Positions 24,302 to 35,635 of a stretch of DNA of 64,000 bases are shown in pieces (within the stretch, counting starts at the first letter, position 1; every line of letters starts with the position of its first letter). Under the pieces are notes generated by a model. It searched no databases. It was not told where the DNA came from and saw only the letters and a program-made list of their open reading frames with translations. Source of the DNA: Andrena cerasifolii (taxonomy: Eukaryota; Arthropoda; Insecta; Hymenoptera; Andrenidae). The position numbers and the translations under genes were made by a program. The stretch spans positions 3,237,433-3,301,432 of the forward strand of contig NC_135120.1 in NCBI RefSeq assembly GCF_050908995.1. The letters run 5' to 3'.

Positions 24302-25065
24302 TACTGTTGTTAACCGCCGCGCCGACTCGCGGGTCAATGTGGTCATAAACCGCGACCCTGGCGAGACCTTCTGGCCGATCAGCCTGATTAAGTTTTGGGA
24401 ATCAGATGTGGCATTTTCCTCCACTAACAAAATAAGATGTTATTATGTCAGGTAAAAAAAAAAATGCTTTCTCGACACCGGAGTAGAAAACTAAATTATT
24501 CCAAAGAAGTATCCATACACAAGCCGCGTGGAGAGATTTGGTATTATTTTAATCGGGGGAACGCCAGGAATCCATTAGTGTCACTTCCCTTTCGATATGA
24601 AGATGAAAAGATTTTCTTAATACGCTGAAATGAATATTTCGCCCTCGGCTGCGCGGCGCCGACTTCGAATCGCTGCGGTCGACCCAGGATTCATACCTGT
24701 TTCAGAAATAAAATAATTTTTTATCCTTTATTGTATCGATATGGAAGTGACACCAATGGATTCCTTATGTTTTTCCGATGAAAATTATACGAAATTTCAT
24801 GCAAACCGGATTATTATTAACGAAGTCAACTTGAAATGATATAAATGAATTTTTCATGGAATTTCCTTCATTATGGTCCGAATTACGTCGTTCTTGGTGT
24901 CGGTTTCATCGGCGAAACATAAGAAATTGATTGGCGTTGATTTCGCAAAGATCTGATGAGAAATGCGGAAATAAAATTTGGCGTGGCACTGCGGGGTGTT
25001 GTCCTCGCCACGGAGTACCAGACGGTAACTCTTGGACAGGCGTCGCGGTGGATCACCCTGTAGAC

Positions 25066-25747
25066 CAGGGGTGCACACTAAGTCTGCCCTAGGGCAGTCG
25101 GTGAGCCCTCGAGCTGGACCGTGGTATGCTCATCCCCACTCCTCGGTATAATGTCTCGTGGTGGGGAACTCTATGACTGCAAAGGCCGTATGCCTGTTAC
25201 AACTACGAGCATACTCGCGATAAATATACAAGCCCAAACGAAAACGTACAGAATTTTATATTATATTCAGAAAGTTAATTTTAACAAATTCGCATACGTA
25301 AATTTGAGTATTTGCAGTTGAAGATATCTAATAACATATATGTGATATATACATATACAGTGGGCCACAAAAGTATTCGGATACTTATAAAGTTGGTCCA
25401 ATATTAGATCCATACGTGAATATACATATATTTCTATGTATAATTTGTTAATATTTATTAATCGTGGATTCATTTTTCTTCAATTTGAAACCTTGAGTAC
25501 AGAGATTGGAATTATAATACTCAATACATTTCTTTTAAAAATTCCCCAAAGTGTGCCTTACTTTCGGAGCGTCAAACTCTGGAAACCCCTGCGGCAGCCT
25601 GTGACGCTCCGCTCCCACTACTCCAACCGCTCCCCACTCCGTTGGCGGACTCGCTTGTTCTTGAACGAGCTCGGAGCTCAAGCTCGAGCTCAGCTCGAAC
25701 TCGAATGTGCGCTCGCGCCCGGAATTGGGGGTCCTGTGCACCCCTGC
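25066..25747. mobile_element. hAT non-autonomous element, 682 bp, perfect 8-bp target duplication
   Basis: Starts CAGGGGTGCACACT and ends with the inverted TGTGCACCCCTG. CTGTAGAC flanks it at 25058-25065 and 25748-25755. The interior has no transposase. A Tc1-like end (CAGTGGGCCACAAAAGTATT at about 25360) is embedded in it. GC-rich GAGCTC-type repeats lie near 25660-25700. Confidence 0.9.
25360..25400. mobile_element. Single Tc1/mariner-like end
   Basis: TA followed by CAGTGGGCCACAAAAGTATT CGG resembles Tc1-like terminal sequence. No inverted partner is visible nearby, so it is probably a fragment. Confidence 0.4.
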
Positions 25748-26415
25748 TGTAGACCCTTTAAAGTGTTCGAACCCATGTGGAGCCCTAAACGCTGCGCGGT
25801 TGGAGTCTGGCCGCCGGCCGCGGCTAAGAAACTTGACCTTTAACGGCCTACTTGATCCGCCCTGCCGTAAGCGATGCAGATAGAAAAATTTGCATTCGAG
25901 GTTTTAAAATTTGTTTAGCGTGATTACGTATGATTGCAATCTGGCAACAATGCTCCATTTTGTCATATGCGCGGTATCTTCGTTTAAACGAATTTCTCGG
26001 AAATGTAGGTATATGTACAGTACTTTTTAGAAGATCAGTGTCTGTGGGGTTTTTTGGCCAACGGTTCCGAATTTAAACTCAGATTTTCGAAATCGGAGAT
26101 GGCGTATCCAATATATCGAAAAAAAATTTCAGAAAATGAGTTTATTGGGATGAAAAGCGTATAAGTACGTATAGATTTTCTGGGTGCTATCTTATTTAAG
26201 GAGTAGGATTTGTGCTTCTGGAAGTAAATTTTTTATTTTATGTTTATATACTTGTCTTGAGCTGGAAATATATGGATCGGAAGATATTAAAAGAAAATGT
26301 ATTATGTACTTGTTTGTTCGTGTAGGTATCGATTTACGTGTATTATTTTCTCTACACCTCTTAATATCTTTGTTCCTCGCCTCTTGTGCCTCTTTCAATA
26401 ACACAAGAGGCGTAA

Positions 26416-27013
26416 CATTCAATAGCCGTTTCTTATAGATTTTCGTGCCCTGAAAACGAATCCGTAAACCATTTGTCGCCATCACCCTCAGTTTTTGAGA
26501 AATTCAATTTTGAAAAAAAAATGAAAATTTTCAACTTTGAACATCTTTTGTGTCGAAACGGTAATACTTATTCGGATGCTTGTTGCGCCAAATTATTCTA
26601 TGAACCCTCCCGAATACAACGATATAAGTTATTATTGCACTATAAACATTTAAATATATTTAAACATCGATCAAAGGGAAAAGGACACCCGAAATGCACC
26701 CATTTTTGAAGATATCTGTGAATTTATTTCCAAAACTAAGGGTCTAGGAGAAAATCTGACTATTCCACGAGATGCAGCAGACATTTTTCCATCGGAAAGC
26801 ATCAACACAAGTGGTAAGTCATGTTTTGTTTTTAACAGAGAAACGAAATAGTTTGGCAAAACGCGGGGTGCCGACAGTGCAGTCAACGGCGGCGCGCGAT
26901 CCACTGCCGCTCAGCGTGATACAATCGCTTAACGCGTGTGATTACCACTGTCGGCATCGCGCGTTTTGCCAAACTATTTCGCTTCTGTGTTAAAAACGAA
27001 ACGTGACTTACCA
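26416..27013. mobile_element. Foldback element, family F, copy 2 (right arm missing)
   Basis: The left arm (CATTCAATAGCCGTTTCTTA onward) is ~350 bp and nearly identical to copy 1 where they overlap. The centre has its own hairpin (GTTTGGCAAAACGCG at 26850, inverted at 26950), related to the centre of copy 3. The sequence stops matching at about 27013, so the right arm is lost. 25850-26415 before it and 27014-27315 after it show nothing recognised. Confidence 0.7.
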
Positions 27014-27315
27014 CTTTACTCTTTTAATTATTTCGTACCCGGCTGTCAACTCTTTTTCTTATAACTTTATTCTTATATAAAAGAAAGATTTTGTATACCA
27101 AGCCTTTATCGATGCACGGCCTTTTTAATTTCAACGCGCTAAGTAGTTTCTTACGTAATTTAAATCAAATTTTGTCTTGTTCTTGTTAAATTTACTTGCT
27201 TCTTAGCTATATGAAATTTTGTATTCATGAATTACATATATCGATAAACACAAAGAGTGATGTAAACAATTTAACGCTCGCCCGGAACACATAGGGTGAC
27301 ACTATCTTACAGTTA

Positions 27316-27859
27316 CTAAGGTCGAAGCCAGATATATTGGCCGGTGAATTCGTTTTCGCGAGCAGCGATCGAGGAGAAATCAACCACCACCACCTGACGA
27401 TCGTGGATTTGTCAGTTGGAATTGCGTGGTTCCCGAAGGGTATGGTTGTGTAACGGGAACGCTGCTCGGCTCCACCTGAACCTAGCCGTTTGGCTGTTAT
27501 TTATTCTTAGCGTAATAGTTGTGTGCGTTACAAAGCTATGCGTAAACCAATACGAGATGAAGCTATCGAGAAAGAATCAATGTTCTGACCAATAAAGCTC
27601 CTGAATTTTTTCGGAGCTAACGCACACCTATTCTGATGTGTGTATTTCTACGCTGACAGCTCGCTTTGGCCTATACGCCAGAAGCTTGGCACTATCCCCA
27701 CCACTTCTGGTTCACTCTTGTTCTGCGAAGGTGAGAGCTAGATGGAACGAGAGCGATTCAGAAAACGTTGAGAAAAGGAGCACCGAGGCAGGCAAACAGT
27801 GTGGTGGGAGAATACCCCTCACGAAACTCACCGGCCAATATATCTGGGTTCGACCTTAG
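27316..27859. mobile_element. TIR element, 32-bp ends
   Basis: CTAAGGTCGAAGCCAGATAT ATTGGCCGGTGA at 27316-27347 returns inverted at 27828-27859 with one mismatch. The interior includes a block (CTATCCCCACCACTTCTGGT near 27690) related to the CAGTATTTCC family at about 23900. No clear target duplication. The flank 27860-28620 shows no feature. Confidence 0.7.
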
Positions 27860-28625
27860 ATCCAGGGACTTTTGAGCTCTCACGGTGTACCCCCACGGTG
27901 TACGCGTACCACACGTTGGAAAACACTGCACTATAATATAATATATTTAAGAACTATAAATTGCGAATTGCGTACCACAACTTACAATTAGCATATCCTT
28001 CAGGGATTACAGAATGTGTAACATTAAGAATGTGACACTTTCACATCTTAACAACGAACTGTGGTATGGAATGTTTTTATCTTAGACACTGTTTTTACTC
28101 TTAAAACTCTTCCCCTTTCGATCTTGACATCATGCAATTAAGTTAAGTATATTTTCTCTAGTCATTGTCATATAGATCGTATCCAAGGTTATTTATATTT
28201 CTGCATGGCTTCATACCATACATAGTGAATATTATTCTGTGATCACATTGGAAAAATAATGAAAAAAAATTATTGTATAAAGAAAATAATGATTGTTTGA
28301 AGAAACAATTTTCTAACATTATGTTCTATGTATATGCAAATGGTTCATTGACCGGAAATTTGTATATTTATAACCCAATTGTAATATAAAGTTAGATGCC
28401 TTCATAGCGTGAACTCTGTACGTATCGGAACTTTCTGTTTACTTGTCTTATCTAATACCGGAATGGTTCACAACGAAAACTGAAAAAGAAATTTTCTTTC
28501 TAAACTTATCCATCCACTTTTCCATTATGATGCTGATTGTATAGGTATAACCATTTCATTTATCTAGGAAATATACCTAGGTATACGACAAACACAAGTA
28601 CCATTTTAGAAACATACAAAAGTAG

Positions 28626-28807
28626 ATGCTTCTACAGTTCCAAAAATGGAAAGGTAGACCATATCTTTTACTTTCCGCTGGAACTGGGTCTGGAACTGTT
28701 GCAATGGATGATATAGAATTTATATTGACATTTCCTAAAATGGCAAATAAGACAAAACGTTATGCACATTCTTATTTATTTCCAGATAATATTTTGAAAG
28801 GTATAAT
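28626..28807 (+). other. Unrecognised coding-like segment
   Basis: An open frame reads GTGSGTVAMDDIEFILTFPK and continues to YLFPDNILKG before joining the 5S-like piece at 28808. Codon use looks protein-like. I do not recognise the family. It could be a retro-copied exon or a fragment of another mobile element. Confidence 0.3.
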
Positions 28808-28846
28808 ACCAGCGGCCATGGCCGTGATGGAGACACCGGTTCTCGT

Positions 28847-29493
28847 TTAAAAGGTGGTTAAGTATCTGGGAGTCCATATCGACTATCTGCTGAGGGGTAA
28901 CAGACATACGGACATGCAGCTTGTAAAGGCAAACAGAATGTTCCTGGCCAATAGTAGAGACTTCAGAACTAAATACCTATCGCCAAAAGCAAGGACCATT
29001 CTATACATGTTGTTAGTCAGACTTATCATCACATACGCAGCACCCATCTGGTGGAATTTTAATCACACCGCTGGGGAAAAAATGAGATGCTTGGAATGCA
29101 AATGCCTAAGAGCTTGTCTGGAGATGTACAGATCACAGTCTTCGGACTGGCAACACCTCGTTAAAAATAAGACGCTTTATGATAAGGCGGACATACCGCG
29201 TATCGATCTGTTCACCCTCAGACTCACTAGAGACTACTATATCAAACTTCCGCCGATCGACAATGAGTATACGAAAGCCATTTCTGGGCAGGACGATATT
29301 GCGGCTCCTAGACAACTAGCGACCGGGTACGTTGCACCACAAACGTTTATGTTCTGCGACAAAATGGGCCGGATCCAGAACAGTAAAAACGTCCCGCGTA
29401 TTTACCACTGGCGTAGGAACAATGCTAATAAGCGCATTGCGGTCGACCAGAACAGAAACATATTTGATAGAAACATGTATAGATATTCTACTG
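28847..29493 (+). pseudogene. LINE reverse-transcriptase C-terminal fragment (LINE C)
   Basis: The frame reads VVKYLGVHIDYLLRGN, LVRLIITYAAPIWWN and then CLECKCLRACLEMYR. It is closely similar to the minus-strand LINE B at 54240-56092 and more distantly to LINE A at 50917-53311. It begins after the RT catalytic box, so catalytic residues are absent. It ends in NMYRYS, where the CAGTATTTCC end begins. Within a LINE this region is the thumb and downstream C-terminal part. Confidence 0.8.
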
Positions 29494-29495
29494 TA

Positions 29496-29533
29496 CAGTA
29501 TTTCCTCGTTAGCGGCTCGCTGGTCGGGACCGG
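29496..29533. mobile_element. CAGTATTTCC-family single end
   Basis: TA then CAGTATTTCCTCGTTAGCGG CTCGCTGGTCGGGACC matches the left end of copy 1 (13957) base for base. It is abutted by LINE codons on the left and 5S-like sequence on the right, with no inverted partner. Confidence 0.75.
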
Positions 29534-30194
29534 GGCGCGTACTGGGGAAAGATGGGTGACCACCTGTCTCCCGGTGCGCCGCTGTTGCTGGGATCCGAAG
29601 GAGAGAGGAGGGAAAATGACTAATGTTCGTTGGGCAATGTAAGTAAAATGCTTGAAACGCCATCCTGTGTAAATAACACAGGAAAAACAAAAATACAATA
29701 CAAATACAAAAAATATAATTTGAGTTTAATGCGCTTTTTCTAGTTTATTGATATTTTGAAGGTTTTGTGCAATTGTTATGGCGTGTCCTATTCTGTTATA
29801 TTGTACCCTTACGGCTGTTAAACAGTAATCCAGATTTGGGGCACACTGTAACAATTATGTGATCTCGGAAAAGTGTAAAATTGATTAGCTTTTAAGGATA
29901 ACTGTTAACATCTGCTAGTTCTGATTTGATGGACCAAGACTGTTGATTGTTTAAGTCCAAAAGAAAAGATGATTTATTATACATTCTGTTGTCTGCAATC
30001 ATTATAAACTTTTTTGTTACACTCTACCCCACCTGACCCTAGACAGGTACTAGAGCTGTTGATTCCCGGGAGATCGGGTACCCGGGTACTCGTGAGATAC
30101 CCGGGAAGAGAAAAATTTCCCGTGTAGGCGCTACCCGGGTAAACTACCCGAGATACTCGATACACCCGAGATCTCATAGAGTACCGTTCTATAA

Positions 30195-30625
30195 TTATTA
30201 TTAATAATTATTAAATAATAATAATATCAAATTTCATGTAAATCGGACTATTTTTGACGAAGTGAATTCGAAATTATGCAAAACATTTGTTCATAGAATT
30301 TCCTTCATTATGGTCCGAATTGCGTCGTTCTTGATGTTATTTTCATCGGAGAAACATAAGGAATCAATTGGCGTCGTTTTCGCAAAGATCTGAAATTCAA
30401 AACTGGAGATTTCTCACTTCTTAATGGGTATTCCTGTCTTCGCGAGGATCGAAGCCTTCGACCTGATGGTCATTACGCTCAATGTGGTTCCCATTGGACA
30501 AATGTTTTGCATAATTTCGAATTCACTTCGTCAAAAATAGTCCGATTTACATGAAATTTGATATTATTATTATTTAATAATTATTATTGTCGTTCGTCGC
30601 TCGTCGTTCGTCGTTCGTCGTTACC
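30195..30625. repeat. Short palindrome of family R sequence plus CGT repeats
   Basis: ATCAAATTTCATGTAAATCG to GCAAAACATTTGTTC (30228-30296) returns inverted at 30494-30572, with ATT-rich outer arms. A CGTCGTTCGTCG simple repeat follows at about 30589-30622. Confidence 0.7.
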
Positions 30626-31527
30626 TCCTCCATGGCACGGTTTATGGGATCCGCGGTATAGTAATAATAGTCAGGAGCCTTCGACTCAAAAAGGGATCTC
30701 GGATCCAATGGCCGTTGTGGTACACGAAAATTATTTTCGTCGGAAAAACATAAAGAAACCATCGGTGTCACTTCCATATTGATACGATAAAGAATAAAGA
30801 ATTATTTTATTTCTGAAACAGGTATGAATCCTCGGCCGACCGCGGCAAATCAAGGTCGACCCCCCGCAGTCGAGGGTGAAAATGTGATATATTCATTTCA
30901 GTGTATTAAGAAATTCTGTATTCTTCATCGTATCGGTATGGAAGTGACACCAACGGATTCCTGTCGTTATCCCGATTAAAATTATACTAAAAGTCATGAA
31001 AATCGGACTATTTTTACACCAACAATACAATGATAAGAAGAGTAGATTTTTTTTACCACACTCTCCTATTTTCGTGAGCAGGGAAAAGATTAAATAAACA
31101 TAAAATTGGACGGAAATATTAGAGGGGTTAAAGAATCGAATAAAGCGAAGTGATAAGAAAAAAGAGCAAAAGCCGGAATAGTCACGAACAGGAATGACCT
31201 GAAGGTCGTTTACAATTTTTTTATGTTATGTATGTTACGGAGGTCTGCCACGCAGATATGCAGTTGGAGCGCTCTAGCTGGTAAGTTACTGTTAGGCACG
31301 TAGAGAAAATTACAATAGTGAACGAAAGCAAACGTTGGACGGTCAATTGCTGCGGCCGCACACGAATCTACTGTTACGATGTAAGAACTTTGAAGAAGGT
31401 CAATCCTGTGACAAACTTTAAATTTATTAAAGGATAATGAGATACAATCTGAAAATCTGATCGCCCGCTCCCGTTAGCGGTCCGCTCCGCTGTTACGCGT
31501 ATTTGTTGTACCCCCTCTCCATCACCG

Positions 31528-32298
31528 AGGGTAAAGGACCCAATTACTGACACTTTAAGCTTTGACTCTGACATTATCTTATAGTTTTGCACTTATAGAC
31601 TAAAAGTATATGTTGTTCTTGTTATTTATTATTGTTTAATATGTTTACTTGATGAAAAAAATTTGGTGGATCTTAAAACTTTAATTTTTATGTATAAATT
31701 CATCAATTTCGAAAATATATTTCGGGATCTATTACTGACACCCTTAAAATGTATTTGTCTGAATTACTGACATCTCAATTACTGCTACCTAACCTAATAC
31801 TGTTTATCTCATTTTAAGGTTATGTCGCTTCATGTACACGAGCATCTACTGCTATGACAGTAATACCAAAATGCTTGAAACGCTTGTACCAATCACTTCC
31901 ACCCAATTAATAAATAAGCAGACCTAATGAATCGTTGAATGCCAATCGTTATTACTTTCTATAATGCTTATATTGTCTAAAACATTATATTTTGTTCTTA
32001 ATATTTAATAGCTTAAATATTACAATTACAGCATTTTCTTTAACGTCTTGTTTTGTCGTTTGCTAGTAAGGAAATCATCGTTTTCACTCTCCTAATACCC
32101 GCTTAAAATGTTTGATCTTTCCATCCAAATTAACGAATAAAAAATTAAGTGCTGCTTTTTGTATCATATAAATTACAGTTTCAATTGTATACTAAATTTT
32201 TTTTATGTATCATTTCACAAGATTTATTCTTTATTTTAAGTAAACCAGCTTAGGGTGACAGTAATTGGGTAGATGGCAGTAATTGCGTCCTTTACCCT
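31528..32298. mobile_element. TIR element with repeated AATTACTG end motif
   Basis: AGGGTAAAGGACCCAATTAC TG at 31528 returns inverted at 32298 (CAATTACTGCC...CCTTTACCCT). The motif (A)ATTACTG(A/C)CA recurs inside near 31735, 31765, 31785 and 32270. No coding region. Same design as the element at 1-861. Confidence 0.7.
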
Positions 32299-32779
32299 AT
32301 GCCACCAAATTCGATCACAATTTCAAATTGCACATTCTCATTTTGCCACTGTCATATTCACTTCAGCCATTGAACCTAGTCGAAGCCTGAATAAATGAAA
32401 CAATATCATCCGCCACCACAATTTTGTGTTAATTTAACCCTTTCACTGCTGACTAAAATAAAAGAGTGTGGTACAAAAATGCCTATTCTTTTTATGATTT
32501 GTATTGTTTGTCTAAAAGTGGTCCGTGTTTGGTGTTATTTTAATCGGAAAAACATAAGGAATCGATTGGCGTATTTAAGGTACCTATAACTATTCAAATT
32601 TTCAAATCCCTTCCGCCTACAAAAAAATAACATACATACGCTATGGAATGTTTCCGCTATGCGCTTTCCAATCCTTACAGGTTTTGTACGTAACCATTTT
32701 TTAGACAATTTAGATAATTTAGAAGTTATTTATGATGTGCGAGATTAGTGGACCACCATATATATTTTCTGGTGTTAAG

Positions 32780-33130
32780 GGGTTAGGCCACCCTGACATG
32801 CTCGAAACTAGATGATTTTTTTTGCAGATACTATGAGGTTGAAAATTATTTCTTTATTTCTTACGTGTAGAGCATCTATTAGTGCATATATTGTATAAAT
32901 ACTGTACAAAAATATTAAAAAATGGCCCAGTTATTTGTTATCCCGTGAAACTCCTCCGCGAGGGCGGTGTATCAAATATATCCAAAACTATTTGTCCGAT
33001 TTATTTCAAGCTTAGTACACATACTCTTAATGGTATTATCTGAAATGTAGCATATCATTTTTTAAAGGGATAATACATGTTTTACGTTTGCCGTGTTAAG
33101 CAAACAATTTAAAACATACGATGAACAATA
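32780..33130. mobile_element. Possible TTAA-GGGG element end
   Basis: TTAA at 32776-32779 is followed by GGGGTTAGGCCACCCTGACA, resembling the ends of the other TTAA elements. No inverted right end is seen before the family R repeat at 33150. Confidence 0.3.
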
Positions 33131-34847
33131 AATAGCTTCTTCATTAAATATACTGTAATGAATATTTTACCCTCGACTACGGGGGGCCGACCTCAATTCG
33201 CTGCGGGCGGCCGAGGATTCATACCTGATTCAGAAATAAAATAATTCTTAACTCTTTATCGTATCGATATGGAAGTGACATCATACCAAATTTCATGTAA
33301 ATCAGACTATTTTTGACGAAATGAATTTGAAATTATGCAAAACATTTCTTCATGGAATTTCTTTTATTATGGTCCGAATTACGTCGTTCTTGGTGTTATT
33401 TTCATCGGAGAAACATAAGGAATCGACTGGTGTGATTTTCGCAAAGATCTGATGAGAGATTCGGAAATCCTGGACATTTCTCACATCTTAATGGTATTCC
33501 AACCCCTTCGAGAGTTGAACGCCATCAAATTCGGTGAGGTACCACAGGGGGTTGACCTCGCCACGGGGTGTCAGACGGCATCTCTCTGACAGGCGTGCGC
33601 TCCAGAATCACCCTCTGTACTGGGTAAGTTGTCGGATATCTCGAGTATCTCGGGTAGTTTATCTGGGTAGCGCCTACCCGGAAATTTTCCTCATCCCGGG
33701 TATCTCGGATACTCGGTCCACAGCTATAGCTCTACTAGGTGCCATTGGTACGTGTAGATTTCGTAAAGATTAAGCAACCATATGCGTTTATTTAAAATAA
33801 AGCATAAATTATAAGTTCTAAAATCTTAATTTATAATGAAAAAAGGAAAGTTATATAAGTATTAGTAAATAATTATGAAACGTGTTTTCTCTGTAACAAT
33901 TGTGGTAACAATACTTCATTTATCATTTCTATTGCTTTTTTGTTATTTAATGTTGTTAATATCACTTCCCATGCAAACTAAAACGATTAAAAAGTAGTAT
34001 AAAATGGAAAGTATGCAAAAGTAGTGAGAAATGCTGATGTTATGAGTTTCTGCGAAATCGCATACACAGCGCACCCCTGTGATTATGTATTAATAACAAC
34101 CAAATTTGCGAAAATACGCAGCCTATTTTTACAGAGCTAGGCTGTTAGTAGCTACTTTCGAATAGTCCTATCTAGAGCTCGGAGGAACGCGGAGCTTTTT
34201 TGTAAACCTAAAACGGTTAATGAAAATTTGAAATACTTAGTAGCTCCATTTTGAGTTGTATAGTCGGATTACGGTAAAGTGTCTTCGAAAAGTATTTATG
34301 TCACAAATAAGCTGAGACTATACACATTCGAAATACACGCGGTACAAAATTATACATATCTACAGAAATTCAGAAAAAACTGACATTCTGATAAGAAAAT
34401 TGGCACGATTCCCGTTAGAATATGAAAGGTCAACTTCAGATCAATTTTTCTTTATAATTAACATGAATATGACATATCTGATTGCATGGTTAGATACTTT
34501 GGTCCATTGGCTATCAGGTGATAGAGTGATGGATACACAAAAATACAACTTTTATTTTAAGGACTTTTTTAATATTAATATTGAGACGCGGTCACCGTCG
34601 TTGAGGGGTTAATTAAGTATTAAGGTGGGTCGAAAAAATCAAATTTTCGAAACTCGAAACACCCTAGTGCGGAAAACTTATGTCTGGGGAAGACAAATGG
34701 TGGCAAATTTTTTTTTTGAAATCGGTCAATATTTGGCCGGGCCCAAACAGGGTCAAAGTTTATCATTTTTTACCAAGTTTAGCAACTTCTGTATATTTTC
34801 ATAAAATTTGCATATTTCACTGTTGAGCATCAGAAAATATTATTTAA

Positions 34848-35501
34848 GGGGACTAGACAGTCGAAAAATCGATTTTTTATTGCATTTTCCGAAAGTACTA
34901 TCTTTTCTCAATAAAATGCCGCTTGGTTTATAGTAAAATTTGCAAAATTGTAGATTTGGCAGCTAAAAACGTTAAGCGGCAACCTATAGCGTCGCCTTTG
35001 CCCAGAAACTTCAAATGCGTTTTTCTCGAATATTTTTTTCTCTTCATTTTTTCCTGATTGCGAGCGAATTGAGGTTCAAATCGACTTGGAAAAAATTAGA
35101 GGATGTGTAGAACATGTGCCCTTTCGGCGCAAACCTCTGATATGGTCCGTAAAAATCCGGTGACTTCTTAATTTTTTTTATGAAAATCTCAGATTTTTAC
35201 GAACCATATCAGACGTTTGCGCCGAAAGGACACATGTTCTACACATCCTCTAATTTTTTCCAAGTCGATTTGAACCTCAATTCGCTCGCAATCAGAAAAA
35301 AATGAAGAGAAAAAAATATTCGAGAAAAACGCGTTTGAAGTTTCTGGGCAAAGGCGACGCTATAGGTTGCCGCTTAACGTTTTTAGCTGCCAAATCTACA
35401 ATTTTGCAAATTTTACTATAAACCAAGCGGCATTTTATTGAGAAAAGATAGTACTTTCGGAAAATGCAATAAAAAATCGATTTTTCGACTGTCTAGTCCC
35501 C
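34848..35501. mobile_element. TTAA-flanked foldback P1, ~315-bp near-perfect arms
   Basis: GGGGACTAGACAGTCGAAAA at the left returns inverted at the right, with TTAA on both sides (34844-34847 and 35502-35505). The arms are almost identical across their whole length (for example AGCGGCAACCTATAGCGTCG), meeting near 35175. The matching point in the other arm of the host palindrome (about 36710) holds a single TTAA and no insert. There is no coding region. TTAA duplication is known for piggyBac and Kolobok superfamilies. Confidence 0.9.
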
Positions 35502-35635
35502 TTAAGCGCATAAACACGTGAAATAGTGTTTTACATATATTGTCGCGAGGCGGAGTGTTTATGTGTTCCTATTTTGGGACGTAACGCGGTTTGTAGTGAA
35601 ATAGGAACATTCCAACAGCCATTTTGATCTGCAAT

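Larger units (their letters stand above)
22619..24402. mobile_element. TIR element with ~85-bp ends, two nested insertions
   Basis: CCCAAAAATTAATCAGGCTG plus the following ~60 bases (GGCCAGAG...GCGGTTTATGACC) return inverted at about 24313-24402. Inside lie a foldback (23058-23494) and a CAGTATTTCC-family copy (23853-24301). No transposase is identified. Confidence 0.6.
17457..25839. mobile_element. Possible nested TTAA-flanked element, ends AGGTC(G/A)AGTTTC
   Basis: TTAA at 17453-17456 is followed by AGGTCGAGTTTCCTAGCCGC; the inverted counterpart ends at 25839 and is followed by TTAA at 25840-25843. The two ends match with two mismatches over about 21 bases. The 8.4 kb between them is filled with other nested elements, so this may be one repeatedly invaded element or two unrelated single ends of one family. 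A third related end occurs at 63118-63150. Confidence 0.4.
24466..25842. repeat. Dispersed repeat family R, copy 1 (split by a hAT MITE)
   Basis: Blocks TGGAAGTGACACCAATGG, TTATGGTCCGAATTACGTCG and GCAAAGATCTGATGAGA recur at 30230-30430, 30690-31010 and 33150-33625. The copy runs to CACCCTGTAGAC and resumes after the hAT MITE at 25748. Copies vary in order and orientation. No ORF is recognised, so this is a non-coding element of unknown class. Confidence 0.55.
28808..29700 (+). mobile_element. Split 5S-rRNA-derived SINE copy with a LINE fragment inside
   Basis: 28808-28846 matches the start of the SINE at 54795 (AGCGGCCATGGCCGTGATGG, ACACCGGTTCTCG). 29534-29590 matches its middle (GGGGCGCGTACTGGGGAAAG, ATGGGTGACC, GGTGCG). 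About 23 bases between, including the GAAGTTAAGC box, are missing and replaced by LINE codons (28847-29493) and a CAGTATTTCC-type end (29496-29533). After about 29600 the tail differs from the 54.8-kb copy and ends in an A/C-rich stretch near 29680-29710. Confidence 0.65.
30051..33734. mobile_element. hAT-like TIR element with CCCGGGTA-rich ends
   Basis: TAGAGCTGTTGATTCCCGGG at 30051 and the region to about 30170 return inverted at about 33630-33734 (CTACCCGGAAATTTTCC, then AGCTATAGCTCTA). The ends fit hAT (YAGAG). The neighbouring octamers ACAGGTAC and CTAGGTGC match at five of eight positions, a weak target duplication. Inside are repeat family R copies, a small palindrome (30195-30592) and a TIR element (31528-32298). 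No transposase is readable. 29710-30050 and 33735-34619 show nothing else. Confidence 0.55.

Noticed and set aside
17457..25839. One intact 8.4-kb TTAA transposon with a transposase
   Set aside because: The ends match, but nothing between them encodes a transposase and most of the interior is other elements, so only a possible nested element is listed.
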